64,000 nt of DNA from positions 20,683,097-20,747,096 of the forward strand of contig CM055098.1 of the NCBI GenBank assembly GCA_029204225.1, in the 5' to 3' direction. Source of the stretch: Diphasiastrum complanatum (taxonomy: Eukaryota > Streptophyta > Lycopodiopsida > Lycopodiales > Lycopodiaceae). Below, in pieces: positions 1-14,913 of the stretch. Below the pieces are notes generated by a model. The model was not told the origin of the DNA. It searched no databases and worked only from the letters and a program-made list of their open reading frames with translations. Each line of letters opens with the position of its first letter. Position 1 is the stretch's first letter. A program made the translations under genes and the position numbers.

Positions 1-14
1 TTGTCATCCATTTA

Positions 15-177
<163 letters not shown>

Positions 178-336
178 GTAGGTTGAAAATAATACACAAA
201 TGCTTGAAAATATTTTTACTAATAAATAATTCTGGATTGAAGCTTGTTTTAGGAAAAATGTCATGCTAATGAATATCATCATGAGAGAGAGATAGCCTAA
301 AATTTTTCAAATAAACAACAACATGCAATTTTAGAA

Positions 337-369
337 AACACACACGCACGTACATGCACGTGCGCGCGT

Positions 370-404
<35 letters not shown>
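337..404. repeat. CA-rich microsatellite with CG/GT interruptions
   Basis: Imperfect CACACGCACGTACATGCACG start followed by pure (CA)n from about 370 to 404. Confidence 0.95.
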
Positions 405-405
<1 letters not shown>

Positions 406-450
406 CACTTGCCATGTAGTTTGCATCATAATGAAATGATATGATGGTGA

Positions 451-1433
451 TCATTCACAACCATTGAAAATAGCTATATTGTTAAACGGATACTCTGTAA
501 ATAACTCACTCCCTGCTTCTATGTCCTTGGTGGCAATCATTGCTACAAACCCATAGTCATGTGGATTTGTATTATTTCTGAGATCTCCAAGGTTTGTACA
601 TATTCCCACTTGGCCTTATTGAAAATTGAGCTATTAATGTAACTTGCTACATTTCCCTCTTCCACATCCATGATTATTCAAATTTCACTTTCAAGAACAC
701 CTCGCATATCAATTTCAACTAGGGCATAAGTTTTCATTCTCAAATAGAAGGCACATAATTGTTTCCAATGTTGAAGTTTATATTGAGGTCCACCATAAGG
801 AAACAATATATCATCTTTATGTAGATTTTCTAACACAAACAAACCCTCACCGACAATGTCATCATTCCATATTTTTTTACTATATATATTTTGTCATAGT
901 ACTCAAATGCTACATCCATGGGAATTGGCAATTCGTTATTCCAAAGTCCATTGGAAGTAGGATCAAAATCAATAATTCTTCATCTTTTCAAAGAAGGAGA
1001 AATATTTGGATGCACATATTGATCTAACAATTCCTTGACATTGCTACTTATCTTTTGAAGATAACTGACGACATTTGATCAAAAATCTCCCATGTTATCT
1101 GAAAGGTGTTATGTACAAAGCTTAGGCAAATTAATAATAAAATATTATTCATAATCTGTAAACTACAAAGTGTTTAAAAGCGCATCAAATATGTCTTTTT
1201 GTAAAACATTTTATGTATATTTTCTATGAGTTTTACCTTTTTTCCTTCTCCATTCGTGGATCAAGAAAGGGATCTGGTCCATTTAAGATCAAGTGTCGCT
1301 CAACCTCGTCTAAACTTTTCATATGACATTCCAAACAATCACGACAAGAACATGACACATATTTCATACCACATGTTGTAGCTTCCTGCTTGGATTGGTT
1401 CAAAAGTTCGTGAACCCTATCCGCTTTCATCAT
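451..1433 (-). pseudogene. Decayed SET-domain protein gene (histone-methyltransferase-like)
   Basis: Read on the minus strand, about 451-1100 carries SET-like blocks in changing frames: EGLFVLENLHKDDILFPYGG near 800-860, then EEGNVASYINSS near 635-665 (compare GN..R.INHS of SET domains), then GFVAMIATKDIEAGSELFTEYP near 478-545 (compare the usual IxAGEELxxDY end). A possible first exon at 1233-1433 encodes a Cys-rich stretch (CSCRDCLECH, then an EVERHL motif) and is followed by a GTAAAA donor; a TTTCAG acceptor lies near 1100. At least two frame shifts and several stops make it non-functional. SET proteins methylate protein lysines using S-adenosylmethionine. The Cys-rich exon also resembles the transposase-associated domain of CACTA elements, so it may have been captured by a transposon. 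Confidence 0.5.
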
Positions 1434-1677
1434 TATATCATTTATGCCATCAAGTACTACATGTAGTTGAATAGAATGATTAGTTTGTTAATGCACAAAA
1501 ATCAATTTTGAATTCATAAAATTAGTAATGAATATGTTAGTATTACTCCAAGCAATATATCAAAGTACACTAGCAAGTTATTTTCAAAATTTGGAGCATA
1601 GACTTTGTCAAATCCATCTATCTAGAAACTAGATATGATCAAATTACCTGATACATTATAGTGAATATTGATTATTA

Positions 1678-1953
1678 GGGGGAATATTTGTTGGATATAG
1701 TGAAGTAAGGAAAGCTTATAGGGTTTACATTCCTAAGTCAAATAAATTTCACATTTCTAAGGATGTTGTCTTTGAAGAGCAGAATGTGGATAAGCTTGAT
1801 ATTGTTGATGTTGATCAATCTACTATTTTTGGTGGTGATGAAGATGGTTCTTTGAATGGTGATGGTGGGTATCCAAGTCAAGTTCTAATAATATCCTCAA
1901 GGCAAAGGCAAGAATCATCTAGGCTTACATATGATGAGCAGGGAGCAAGTTGA
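1678..1953 (+). mobile_element. Ty1/copia pol fragment (integrase-RT linker)
   Basis: One open frame contains GIFVGYSEVRKAYRVYIPKS followed by FHISKDVVFEEQ. This is the conserved block after the copia integrase core (FVGYS...KAYR...SRDVVF). The frame ends in TGA at 1951-1953. No flanking copia domain is readable, so this is an isolated relic. Confidence 0.75.
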
Positions 1954-5613
<3,660 letters not shown>

Positions 5614-5739
5614 TCACGTGTGCTTTTTTTTTTTCCTCCTCTTTTTTTTTTTCCTCAAAAGTTGACCATAGATTATATACTTTTTACAAAATACATAGAA
5701 ACAACAAAACTTAAAGACGCAAGAGTTTATCAGTCTCTT

Positions 5740-6105
5740 TAAAGAAGAGTAGCTAATACATTGCCAAAAGGTATTAACCTTTACATCAACGAACGTGATG
5801 TCATTCGGCAAAAGATCTATGTGGCTAGACCTGGCATGAAAGCTTGCAATAAAGATATCAGTCACAATCTTCCAAAGCGGAGCATAACAATGAAAGAACA
5901 AATGAATCACATCCTCATCAAATGTTTTGCATTTAGAGCAGACATGTGACACATCCCTTCTGTAATTGGCAAGGATAGGAAGAGAGAGCTGGAGGATGCT
6001 AGATGAAAAAAAAAACTCTGAGGTTGCCAGTTCTGATTTTGTGGTTGCGTCGAAGTCTAGCTTCAGAAAATTTCCACTTAGAGTTGTACTTTTAGAAGGT
6101 GACAA
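5740..6105 (-). mobile_element. LINE (non-LTR retrotransposon) 3' remnant, zf-RVT region
   Basis: The minus-strand frame contains ILANYRRDVSHVCSKCKTF and then EDVIHLFFHCYAPLWKI. This is the C-x2-C...H-L-F-x-H-C...W pattern of the zinc-binding region downstream of plant LINE reverse transcriptases. Upstream coding on this strand (6106-6420) is broken by stops. No reverse-transcriptase core is visible. Confidence 0.7.
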
Positions 6106-6824
<719 letters not shown>

Positions 6825-6847
6825 CCTGCCTAGTCAAGGAACACACT

Positions 6848-7523
6848 TCTGATTTGATTCTGGACACTAGTGCAACAGCTCATATCACCTGGAGGAAGGA
6901 TATTCTTGACAACTACAAGCACTGTAAAGGATCAACAACACCAATGGAGCCAGGAGCAATTTTATCCAGAAATGACAGTCCAAAGACAGATGAAGAAAAG
7001 GAAGAAATGGCACAGATTCCATTCAAGAGTCTAATTGGCAGTATGATGTATCTTGTTGTCTGCACTAGACCAAATTTGGCTTATTCTCAGTCAATTTTCT
7101 AACAATCCAGGAGTTGCCCATTGGAGGTTGGCAAAAAGAATTATGCAGTATCTGAAAAATACCTCAGACTTTGGTATCACATATACTTCAAAAGCAAACC
7201 AAAATCTTGAAGCATATAGTGACGCCAGTTGGGCCAGCTGCAGAGATGATAATAAATCAATAACAGGTGGATGTTTCTTACTATGTGGAGGTGCCATTAG
7301 CTGGATTTCCAAGAAACAAAGTCTGGTTGCACAGTCATCTTGTGAATCAGAATATGTGGTAGCTTCTAAGAATAGCAACGAAATTGTTTGGTTGAGGAAT
7401 CTACTCAGAGAAATCGGATTTGAACAGCATGAACCCACTGCAATGAGAATGGATAATCAAAGCGCCATCAGCCTGACAAAAGAGCCAGTGTTCCATTCTA
7501 AGTCAAAACACATCCAAGTCTAA
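6848..7523 (+). mobile_element. Ty1/copia pol relic: protease fragment joined to RT tail and RNase H
   Basis: The first frame (6854-7102) begins with LILDTSATAHITWRKDILDN, matching the copia protease active-site region (LDSGATxH). It runs straight into the RT C-terminus (TTPMEPG...FKSLIGSMMYLVVCTRPNLAY). After a frame shift near 7090, RNase H follows: AKRIMQYLKNTSDFGITY, YSDASWASCRDD, KKQSLVAQSSCESEY and NQSAISLTKEPVFHSKSKHI. Integrase and most of RT are missing, so this is an internal-deletion derivative. It ends at a stop where the conserved H-x-I/F-R-E block would start. Confidence 0.88.
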
Positions 7524-8710
7524 TCCAGTCGTCAGTAACAAACATAATATTCTCTCTCATGACTGAGACAGGGATCCGTAGTGTTTTAGACTAAACATCG
7601 TGATTAGTTAGGATAAATGATTCCTTTAATCATCAACTACATTGTATATGTACACATGCAGTATCTGTAGTGAAACAGAGAATTATGTTGCACGTTTTGC
7701 TTAATGAGAACTAGTTGAGCTTTTCTTGTCTCCTCTTGTAGTCTTGATAACACATTCTGCTGAGTGTTTATCTATGTAGTTCACGTGTGATTGCCATATG
7801 CTACAGTGTTTCTCTTCTCTAACATGAGCTACATTCTTTGTGATGGTAGCTGTATAGATCTTGTATTGACTGCATGGTAGTGAATCGATCTTGCTATAGA
7901 CTTAGTTATTGACAGCAGTATCTAGTATCTGTTGTGTTCTTTTATCATCATTTTTTACTTGTATAAATTCACAATAAATATATTATAAACATCACTTGAA
8001 ACTTCATAAAAATTTAAGCTCAAAGTTTGACATTCATGATTCAACTTTCAGCCCTTCTAACTTGACGGCTCATCTTGAAATTAGTACCCATCTCTAAACT
8101 ATCAATGTCAGATTTGAAGGTCAAATGGTTTTTCAAACTGGGTCAAATGGTTTTTTAAGCCATCACTCAAAAAAAGCATGACACGCATTCTAGACCGTCA
8201 AACTGCAAGCCTGGTTATGGGACTCGTCCTTCCAAAAGGGTTAAATATACCTAGCATACATCTAGGATAGTTTGTTGTATTGTGTTTGAGAAGTTAGAAA
8301 CTTGATAGCTTTGGTAGATTCATTTGACTTATGTCTTTTATGACTAAGGACCATGGCATCAACCTGATCCGAAGGAAACCATCTTCAGTCCAAGCAATAA
8401 GAGTTTGACTAACTCGAACATTATCACATTCATTACATTTACATATGCTTCCGAAAACATTACAAAATCAGGATAAAGTCGAAAGTCGCAACATACTTCA
8501 AAATCAACTTTTATGTAGATAAAAGAGAAGCCATGGCGATGCAATGAAGTTGCCTGGAATCACATCTTGCCGCTGCTCAGCTTATCATTTCAATCGGCTA
8601 TGGAACATATAAGTTATACAAATTCAAAATGCCGTTTATATAGGACAACTAGTCTAATGTGAATTCACATGTCTCATATAGATCATGATTCATCAGCTCT
8701 AGAGAGTTTT
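7524..8710. other. Intergenic; possible copia 3' LTR then unassigned
   Basis: 7524-7980 directly follows the copia RNase H and could hold the 3' LTR, but I cannot fix a polypurine tract or TG...CA ends. 8000-8710 holds no gene I can support; it includes the downstream side of the aspartic-protease-like gene. Confidence 0.4.
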
Positions 8711-9829
8711 TTATGCTCTGGTGAAATTGAAATTGGCGCAGTTGCTCCTGAGTGCAATGAGAGAACCTGTCATACCTACGCGCTTCTTCTCCAGATCAAA
8801 CTCCACTAGATTGTCTTGTTGCTGAAATGTGCCGATCACAGAACTGCCCTTCTTGGCACCCGCACTGATGATGCCAAAGCAGTATATGTTGGAGTTATCC
8901 ACATTCACCAGATAGTTGTCAGCCGTCACTCCCAAGCTGCTGTTTCTTCCAAAGGTGAAAGTGATCAACGGCGCTGATCGGTACTGACCAACTGTTATAT
9001 TGAAACATAGATCGAGAGGGCCATGATGGCTGCTCACCCGCTGGAAGCCAGTCACAGCAAGCACGCTAAGAAAGGCTTGGCGGATGTGAGTGTAAGCCGG
9101 CTCCACAATGCGCGTATAAAGAGCCCCTGTGCCGATCGCAGCATCATCGCTTACCTTGACCGTTACTGCACTTCCTGCATTTAGCGTGACGGAGGTGATT
9201 TCCAAAGCGTAGCCTCTCTTCCCATGAGCCGGTGTTTTCAAAGGGGTGTATTTCAGGTAGGGAGTGATGTCCAGCTCCGGATAGCGATCGCCTTGTTGCG
9301 GCAGGCCTGAGTCGAAATAGTAGCTGATGTTCCCAAAAAAAATTGGCGCGGGATTTGCGCTTCCTCCAAGGCAGTAGGCAAATTTCTTCGCAACTCTAGC
9401 AGCTGCAGATACTTGCGTAGGGAAGGCTAGCGCACCTGCTCCCAATGCCAGAACATCTTTTTTCCCATTCACGAGTTTGAACTTGATGCCGTTAAGCTTG
9501 ACAGGAGCAGTCGGAACAAACCCATCAGTAGAGTTCAATGTAGCAGTATCTGAGGACATATTTCCTCGGAGTAGGTGGAAAGTGGATGATCTGCTGGGAT
9601 TGAAGGTTGCAGTGGAGATCTCTGCATCAGTGTCTAGAGCAAAAGTGACAAGCTGAGGGGGCGTCCCCAGCTGAATGGTCGTCACATAGTTCGAGCTGGA
9701 TAAAGAAGTTCTCCTGATCTGCCCAACAAATGCCGTGGGAGCAGCAGCTCCTCGGATAGATTCAAAATGAGCAAGAAAAAGCACCAAAATCAGTAGCATT
9801 GTTTTCACTTCGTAAATTGATTCACCCAT
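8711..9829 (-). CDS. Aspartic-protease-like protein (A1 family, TAXi/nepenthesin type), probably catalytically inactive
   Basis: Intronless 372-codon frame from the ATG at 9829 (MGES). An in-frame ATG at 9799 would start right at the hydrophobic signal peptide (MLLILVLFLA...). The frame runs further upstream only through the CT/CA repeat, which I treat as 5' UTR. Pepsin-fold landmarks are YVTTIQLGTPPQ (48-59), FNPSRSSTF (76-84), LDLCFN (272-277) and VIGTFQQQDNLVEFDLEKKR (331-350). The first catalytic motif reads LDTDAE (65-70) instead of DTGS, and the W..C segment after it is deleted. The second motif reads AIGTGA (231-236) where DSGT is expected, so its Asp is gone. Loss of catalysis is typical of wheat xylanase-inhibitor (TAXi)-like proteins. 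Expected to be secreted to the apoplast, with several N-glycosylation sites. Whether it inhibits a xylanase is inference. Confidence 0.88.
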   Translation of the reverse strand: MGESIYEVKTMLLILVLFLAHFESIRGAAAPTAFVGQIRRTSLSSSNYVTTIQLGTPPQLVTFALDTDAEISTATFNPSRSSTFHLLRGNMSSDTATLNSTDGFVPTAPVKLNGIKFKLVNGKKDVLALGAGALAFPTQVSAAARVAKKFAYCLGGSANPAPIFFGNISYYFDSGLPQQGDRYPELDITPYLKYTPLKTPAHGKRGYALEITSVTLNAGSAVTVKVSDDAAIGTGALYTRIVEPAYTHIRQAFLSVLAVTGFQRVSSHHGPLDLCFNITVGQYRSAPLITFTFGRNSSLGVTADNYLVNVDNSNIYCFGIISAGAKKGSSVIGTFQQQDNLVEFDLEKKRVGMTGSLIALRSNCANFNFTRA

Positions 9830-9840
9830 GTCAGAAAAAG

Positions 9841-9842
<2 letters not shown>

Positions 9843-9919
<77 letters not shown>
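9843..9919. repeat. Compound (CT)n(CA)n microsatellite in the 5' leader of the aspartic-protease-like gene
   Basis: About 24 CT units and 14 CA units lying 14-90 bp upstream of the ATG (minus-strand gene). It sits between the predicted TATA box and the start codon, so it is probably transcribed. Confidence 0.95.
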
Positions 9920-9922
<3 letters not shown>

Positions 9923-9955
9923 TCACTTAGACAAACAATAAGCGATTGCAGCAAC

Positions 9956-9969
9956 CTTTATAAATATCC
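9956..9969 (-). promoter_or_regulatory. Candidate TATA box of the aspartic-protease-like gene
   Basis: The minus strand reads GGATATTTATAAAGG. It lies about 130 bp upstream of the ATG at 9829, which would place transcription start near 9925-9935, just before the microsatellite. Confidence 0.45.
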
Positions 9970-10976
9970 GAACCTTGAGATTGAGATCGTTATGAATGAA
10001 GTTAACATCCGACACCTACAGAAATTTCAATGAAAATGCTGCAGTACCAAGATCCAGACAGTGGCGCACATGAAAAAATAATTATACTTCTGATTCTAGT
10101 GATAATATATGTTTAGGGCCCGCCGCACATGCTTTGCAAATTCCAGAGTCCAGAGAGATCAAATGGACTTCGAACATGCTGTGAATATCACACATCACCT
10201 CCACTGCTTTGTGAGGATATATGCAAAATTAATGCAAATACAAAAGGTCAATTATTAGAATTGTTTAATAATTTTGCCAGATTTAGGTATGATAAATTTG
10301 TATACTTGTTGTGAAAATGATGTCAAATTTTTTATGAATAATTATATCAACAATTAGTATTTGAACAAGTAATTTTCTGGTTTTTACCAACACGAAATAT
10401 CTAGAGTCAAATATCTACGTTGAATCCTGGATAAGAACGAAATAAACTTGGTTTCAACAAAAAGAGTGACCTTCAAACTTTTTTGAGAAGGACATATTTG
10501 CAATCATTAAACACCTTGCAATCATCATGGCTTACATTGAGGCTTGGACTCCCCAAGGCGTGTCATCCTTCAAATAAAGCGTGTCATTTTTCTTTTTAAC
10601 GTTTAACTTTGATATGATAGATCAGGTTTTGCCTTTCAATCGAGTAAGGTGTGTAAGGAGTTTTTAAGCTTGCAGAACATTATTGATCACAAATTTACGA
10701 AGGGATTGAACTTTGAAGGTTTTAGTATATCAAATAAAGTGTGACCTGTATTTGACCTACTATTTAGCTTTTTGAATAAACCATTTAACTGATATTTATG
10801 TAACATTCTGCCAAATAAAAAATTGGCATAAACGCTATTAGAAACGAATTCAAAGGATTAAAATCACCTTGACACCTGCTGAGTTAAAGGCAAGAAATTT
10901 TTTTATAAAGTTCAAAAACACATCTTTTCCGAGCACTGGCCCCATCGGCTCCAGCCTCCAGGCCCCAACTCTGGTG
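9970..10976. other. Intergenic, no recognisable gene
   Basis: Upstream flank of the aspartic-protease-like gene. No coding or repeat structure seen. Confidence 0.5.
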
Positions 10977-11275
10977 TTCCACGAAAGAGCAACGTGATAT
11001 ATACAAGATTGATGGTGATCCTTCCGAGTACGGTGGCAGCCTATTGCTACACGCAAACTTTATACAGTAGTCATAGCTTACTAGTAATAGTCGTACTCGT
11101 CCATGTTCCTCGAAAGAGCAACAAGTTGTACACAATCATCAATGAAGATATATACAAAATGAATGATGATGATGCCTACGTAATCAGTATATGGCGGCAA
11201 CACCTACCCATAAGCTGCAAATTGCTACACGCAAAGTGGATACACGACTAGTATTAGTCGTCGTCGTCTTCTTTT
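10977..11275. repeat. Imperfect direct duplication, about 130-150 bp x2
   Basis: Two copies share, in order, CGAAAGAGCAAC, ATATATACAA, ATTGCTACACGCAAA and an ACTAGTA(A/T)TAGTCGT end. Copies run about 10977-11100 and 11105-11275, with small indels. Confidence 0.7.
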
Positions 11276-11830
11276 AAGTTTTTCTTCTTCTCTGATTGAT
11301 CGCAATGAGCAAGGATAAAGTCGGTAAACTCTAGAGATTGAAGAGACTTCTTCGCACTTAGCATCAAAGTGTTTAAGCACGAAACGTTTTTGCTACCTCA
11401 AAATCCAGTACAAAGCTTTCACACTTATGGCACATTTTGAGTCTTCAAGCCCCAAGGCTTGGCAAGGCTCATGAAACGTTCTGAGCGTATCATTTGTAGT
11501 AATCAATGTTGGGCCGGTATTGATATTTTAAATACCACCCAACCGGTTCTGCCTACATTTGGCACCGTTGCCACTTGAACTCAGACATGTAATATTCAAC
11601 CAAGAACCAACGACTGATGTCACACTGTCATTGCTCAGATCCCTGCTAACACAGTCCCAATCTTTCAACACATCTGAGTTTCTACAGACCTTGTAATACT
11701 TTGTATTCTGCACCATTTTTTATCTTCAATCAAGAGCATAAACCTATCGCAGAGCTTCATTGTCAACAGAAAATCATTTTATTAAAAAAAGTAACATGCA
11801 AATAAATATTTAAATTATGATTATTACCTC

Positions 11831-13589
11831 TGAAATTCTTTTCCCATTTCTGCCAGGGAAAGTTGACCATCGGCAACTCTTGAAAGAACACTTATTATTA
11901 GCTCTAAAGAGCTAATCCCTTGCATATTCTTCCACTCTGATATTCCCATTTCAGTAGGGATTGGCTTCAGAGTTTGAGTGCTCACAACTTTTTTTTTGGA
12001 CTTTGAGACACCCTGAGCAGGTTGGCCCTTTATTTGAAAAGTTTCCAACTTATCAAAAAATTTATCAACAAGGGCCAACACCTGAAATAAAAAAAAAAAT
12101 TTAATTGATAAAGAATTTAACCAATATTAAAATTGAGTTCAAAATTTTAGTCTGATAAAAACAATTTAAAAAGATTATAACATATATTATGACCAGAGCA
12201 TTCCATGACGAGCATAGCCAAACAAATTACTTGGCCACTGCGAAAAGCAAGCTGAAAAAAATTATCGTATTTAGTACGGCTCTACATAGGATTTTTCGAA
12301 TCAAAGGGCAGGCCTGTCTCTTGAGCACATAGTGCTTTCAACTCAAATTAATTCACATCTCCTGCTTTGGAGACTCTCATGTATTCTTTGTGAAAAAAAC
12401 GAATTCTTTGTATCATGGTCATCTTCATCCGGTAGTCCTGATCAATATTGTGGTCCCAAGCCAATAATTTCGCATCTTCCACTGTCAGGCCAACAAATGC
12501 AATGGCACTCACAGTTCGAAAGCTTGGGATATGGGGATACTCTTGAGATTATTGTTTTCGAGCTTGTAAACTGTGTATCCCCCCAAGAACAAAAAAATGA
12601 TTTGAATCGAAAAATCAAAATTTGCAACATCGTTGCATTCGTCGGAATCAACCAAAACAACAAAGGGAGTAACTATGGCCTGAGTATCATCTTTAAATCC
12701 TATCACATTGATTCATGTCTAAAATTAAAGTTGTTTTTTTTATTTTTCTTGTTTTATGGATATCCTCTCTTAATTTGGCAAGTTCGTAGCTGTCTTGTAA
12801 TGGGCGGAAGGATGCACCAGGTATTGACAAAGATGGTTTGGTGGCGGTGTAGCCATGGTCTCTGGGCGTGACTTAGGTCTAGTGGGCGAAGTCTCAGAAA
12901 TATTATGAGATCTTTTTTTTTTGGGATGAGGGACGGCTACGGTTTCATCCTCAACATTTTCAGAGGCCAGCTTTGTGACCTGAGCAGTGGTAGAAGCGGG
13001 CTTGCGAGGTCCAATAGATACACCTTTTGAACTCCGTAATGAATAGACCGGATCTTTTCCCTCATCAATAGCAGCTAAAACCATTTTTAAAATTGCTTCA
13101 TGCTCTGGACAGAAACAAAAATCAAGTTTAAAATATAATGACTAAAAGCTTAAATCTAAAGTTTAAATAATTTTATATCTAATAACAACTATGCTAAGCA
13201 TGAAACAAACATGATTAATAATATATTCTATAATTACTCACCAAAGTAACTAGAGCTTTATCAAAATAGGCTTTGATGGCCTCGTATTGACAAAGTCGGA
13301 TCTTTATCATAGTCTCGTTCAAAATGAAAATAGAACAAGACTTATCCGTCTCCTTTACAAGTGTATTCACAAAAACTTCTTCTTGATCCTCATCTGGTTG
13401 ATCAGCAAGCAATCTTTCTTGAACTTTGAATTGCGAGTCTCCTCTGCCAGGCTTCTAAGCTAAATGAATAAAAAACTCCGAAAGCTTTGTGTTGTTGGCC
13501 CCTTTGGTGAAATAGTACATGAATTTTTTCTTATCTTTTAATGAAATATCTTGAGGTTTCCCCAAAATTTTAAAAGAAATCCTCGACAT
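11831..13589 (-). pseudogene. Unidentified multi-exon gene divergent from the transposase-like gene, decayed
   Basis: I do not recognise the product. Exon 1 (13242-13589) starts MSRISFKILGKPQDISLKDK, has an in-frame TAG at 13455-13457, and ends in a consensus GTGAGT donor. Exon 2 (from about 13102) encodes HEAILKMVLAAIDEGKDP and a basic, Ser/Pro-rich stretch containing HPKKKRSH, a possible nuclear signal. A further block near 12345-12525 reads FRTVSAIAFVGLTVEDAKLL, AWDHNIDQDYRMKM and RIRFFHKEY. An exon at 11831-12083 has a TTATTTCAG acceptor and a GTAATA donor. The gene reads away from the palindrome at 13813-14237, opposite the gene at 14914, so the two probably belong to one mobile element. 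Exon joins are inferred; the conserved-looking middle block suggests a real protein family. Confidence 0.45.
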
Positions 13590-13812
13590 TTCGAAAATTA
13601 TCAAAGACAATTGAAAATCTGCAAAAAAAAGGACTTTATAGGAAAATTTAAAATGCTATCTTAATGAAAATGCTGAAAACTTTTATAAAACAAGCCATTT
13701 TTGTGAAAAAAAATTTAAAAAACAAAACTTCAAATTCAACATATTTTCTTACTAAAACATCTCAAAAGGATCACTTTTCTGAGACAAAGCGTTGTAAAAC
13801 AAGAAAATACAA

Positions 13813-14237
13813 GTAGCGACCTATGCTAAGCATAGGTTGTGGTCGAGTCCTTACTAACAACTTATGCTTAGCATAGGACGGAGGCGGGATTCTTCAATTC
13901 TAGCCTCCTTTCGACCTATGCTGAACATAGCTTTCATCTCTGGTCCTGTTCCAACCTATGCTCAACATAGGTTAGCAAGCAAATTGCGAAGACATCCTAT
14001 GCTCAGCATAGGTCGTTACTCGCGCGCTCTTGTCCAACCTATGCTGAGCATAGGATGTCTTCGCTATTTGCTTGCTAACCTATGCTAAGCATAGGTTGAA
14101 AGAGGACCAGAGATGCAACCTATGCTCAGCATAGGTCGAACCGTGGTAAGAATAAAGAAATAACGCCGGAATCCTATGCTGAACGTAGGATATTACTAAG
14201 GACTCGAGCACAACCTATGCTTAGCATAGGTTAAAGG
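13813..14237. repeat. 425-bp imperfect palindrome containing ten evenly spaced 17-bp palindromes
   Basis: The 17-bp boxes have consensus CCTATGCTNAGCATAGG. They start at 13820, 13861, 13915, 13955, 13996, 14038, 14079, 14119, 14173 and 14214. Box-centre spacings are 41, 54, 40, 41, 42, 41, 40, 54 and 41 bp. The sequences between boxes are also inverted repeats about 14025: for example GAGTCCTTACTAACAA on the left faces TTACTAAGGACTC on the right, and GCAAATTGCGAAGACATCC faces GGATGTCTTCGCTATTTGC. The five box pairs are exactly equidistant from 14025, so the arms carry no net length change between boxes. It lies between two divergent gene starts. A binding array for a transposase or regulator, or a hairpin-RNA source, are both possible. 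Confidence 0.92.
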
Positions 14238-14255
14238 AAAGGACTGGTGCAGGCA

Positions 14256-14356
14256 CCTATGCTGAGCATAGGTTACCCATGTTGCAAGAAGATGAATAAA
14301 AATTAAAAAATGAATATTTTCTAATGCAAGAATTTATTACCCATGCTAAGCATAGA
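14256..14356. repeat. Two further 17-bp boxes outside the palindrome
   Basis: Boxes at 14256-14272 (perfect) and 14340-14356 (CCCATGCTAAGCATAGA) continue the spacing at 42 and 84 bp. No mirror partners are found at the matching left positions. Confidence 0.8.
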
Positions 14357-14913
14357 GCAAAGCTAGAAAATGACAATAATCTTACCATCAAGAAATCTGG
14401 AAGCGAGAACATATGCGAAATCTTATAGAAAGCCGTGACTTGGTCGTAGCGATTGCTCTGGCAGCATGTGGGCTTCTAAATTCACAAATGAGGTGAGTTA
14501 TGCTTGGACTATGGTCCTTAAATAAATTTTTTTTTTCGACCCACGTCTCACGCCAGTCCTCCAGCTTACTTCAAGACCAAGTTGCCACAAGTCACCTCAC
14601 CCCACGCCGACCTTGAGTATTAGCCCGGACAGTCCAAACCTAACCCTAACCCTAAAGAATGTTGCCAAACAGTATTCAAGGCATGGTAGCCATCTGAAAT
14701 TTTTATTAACCAGTTACTTTTTAGGCTTGTTGCTCATTTGCATTTAGTTGGTTTTTCTGTGTACGTCTATTGAGGTTCGCATAGGTTTTTATTTGTTCTA
14801 TGACCAACATAGATTGTAGTTATGTTTGAGGAGCACATTTAGTGTGGTGTTAACTATTTGAACGGTTCTATGCTTAGCATAAGTACGTAGTTAAAAAAAA
14901 ATTTGAGGTTACG
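14357..14913. other. Leader of the transposase-like gene, with degenerate boxes and a short telomere-like run
   Basis: A degenerate box lies at 14867-14883 (TCTATGCTTAGCATAAG), 31 bp before the ATG at 14914. A weaker one lies near 14798 (CTATGACCAACATAG). CCTAACCCTAACCCTAAA lies at 14639-14656; it is too short to be called a telomeric insertion. Confidence 0.6.

Noticed and set aside
13813-14237. CRISPR-like array
   Set aside because: Spaced short repeats recall CRISPR, but the spacers are mirror images of one another, the repeats are palindromes, and the DNA is plant nuclear.
14639-14656. Telomere-like CCTAACCCTAACCCTAAA
   Set aside because: Only about three units, and not the regular plant CCCTAAA repeat; chance is sufficient.
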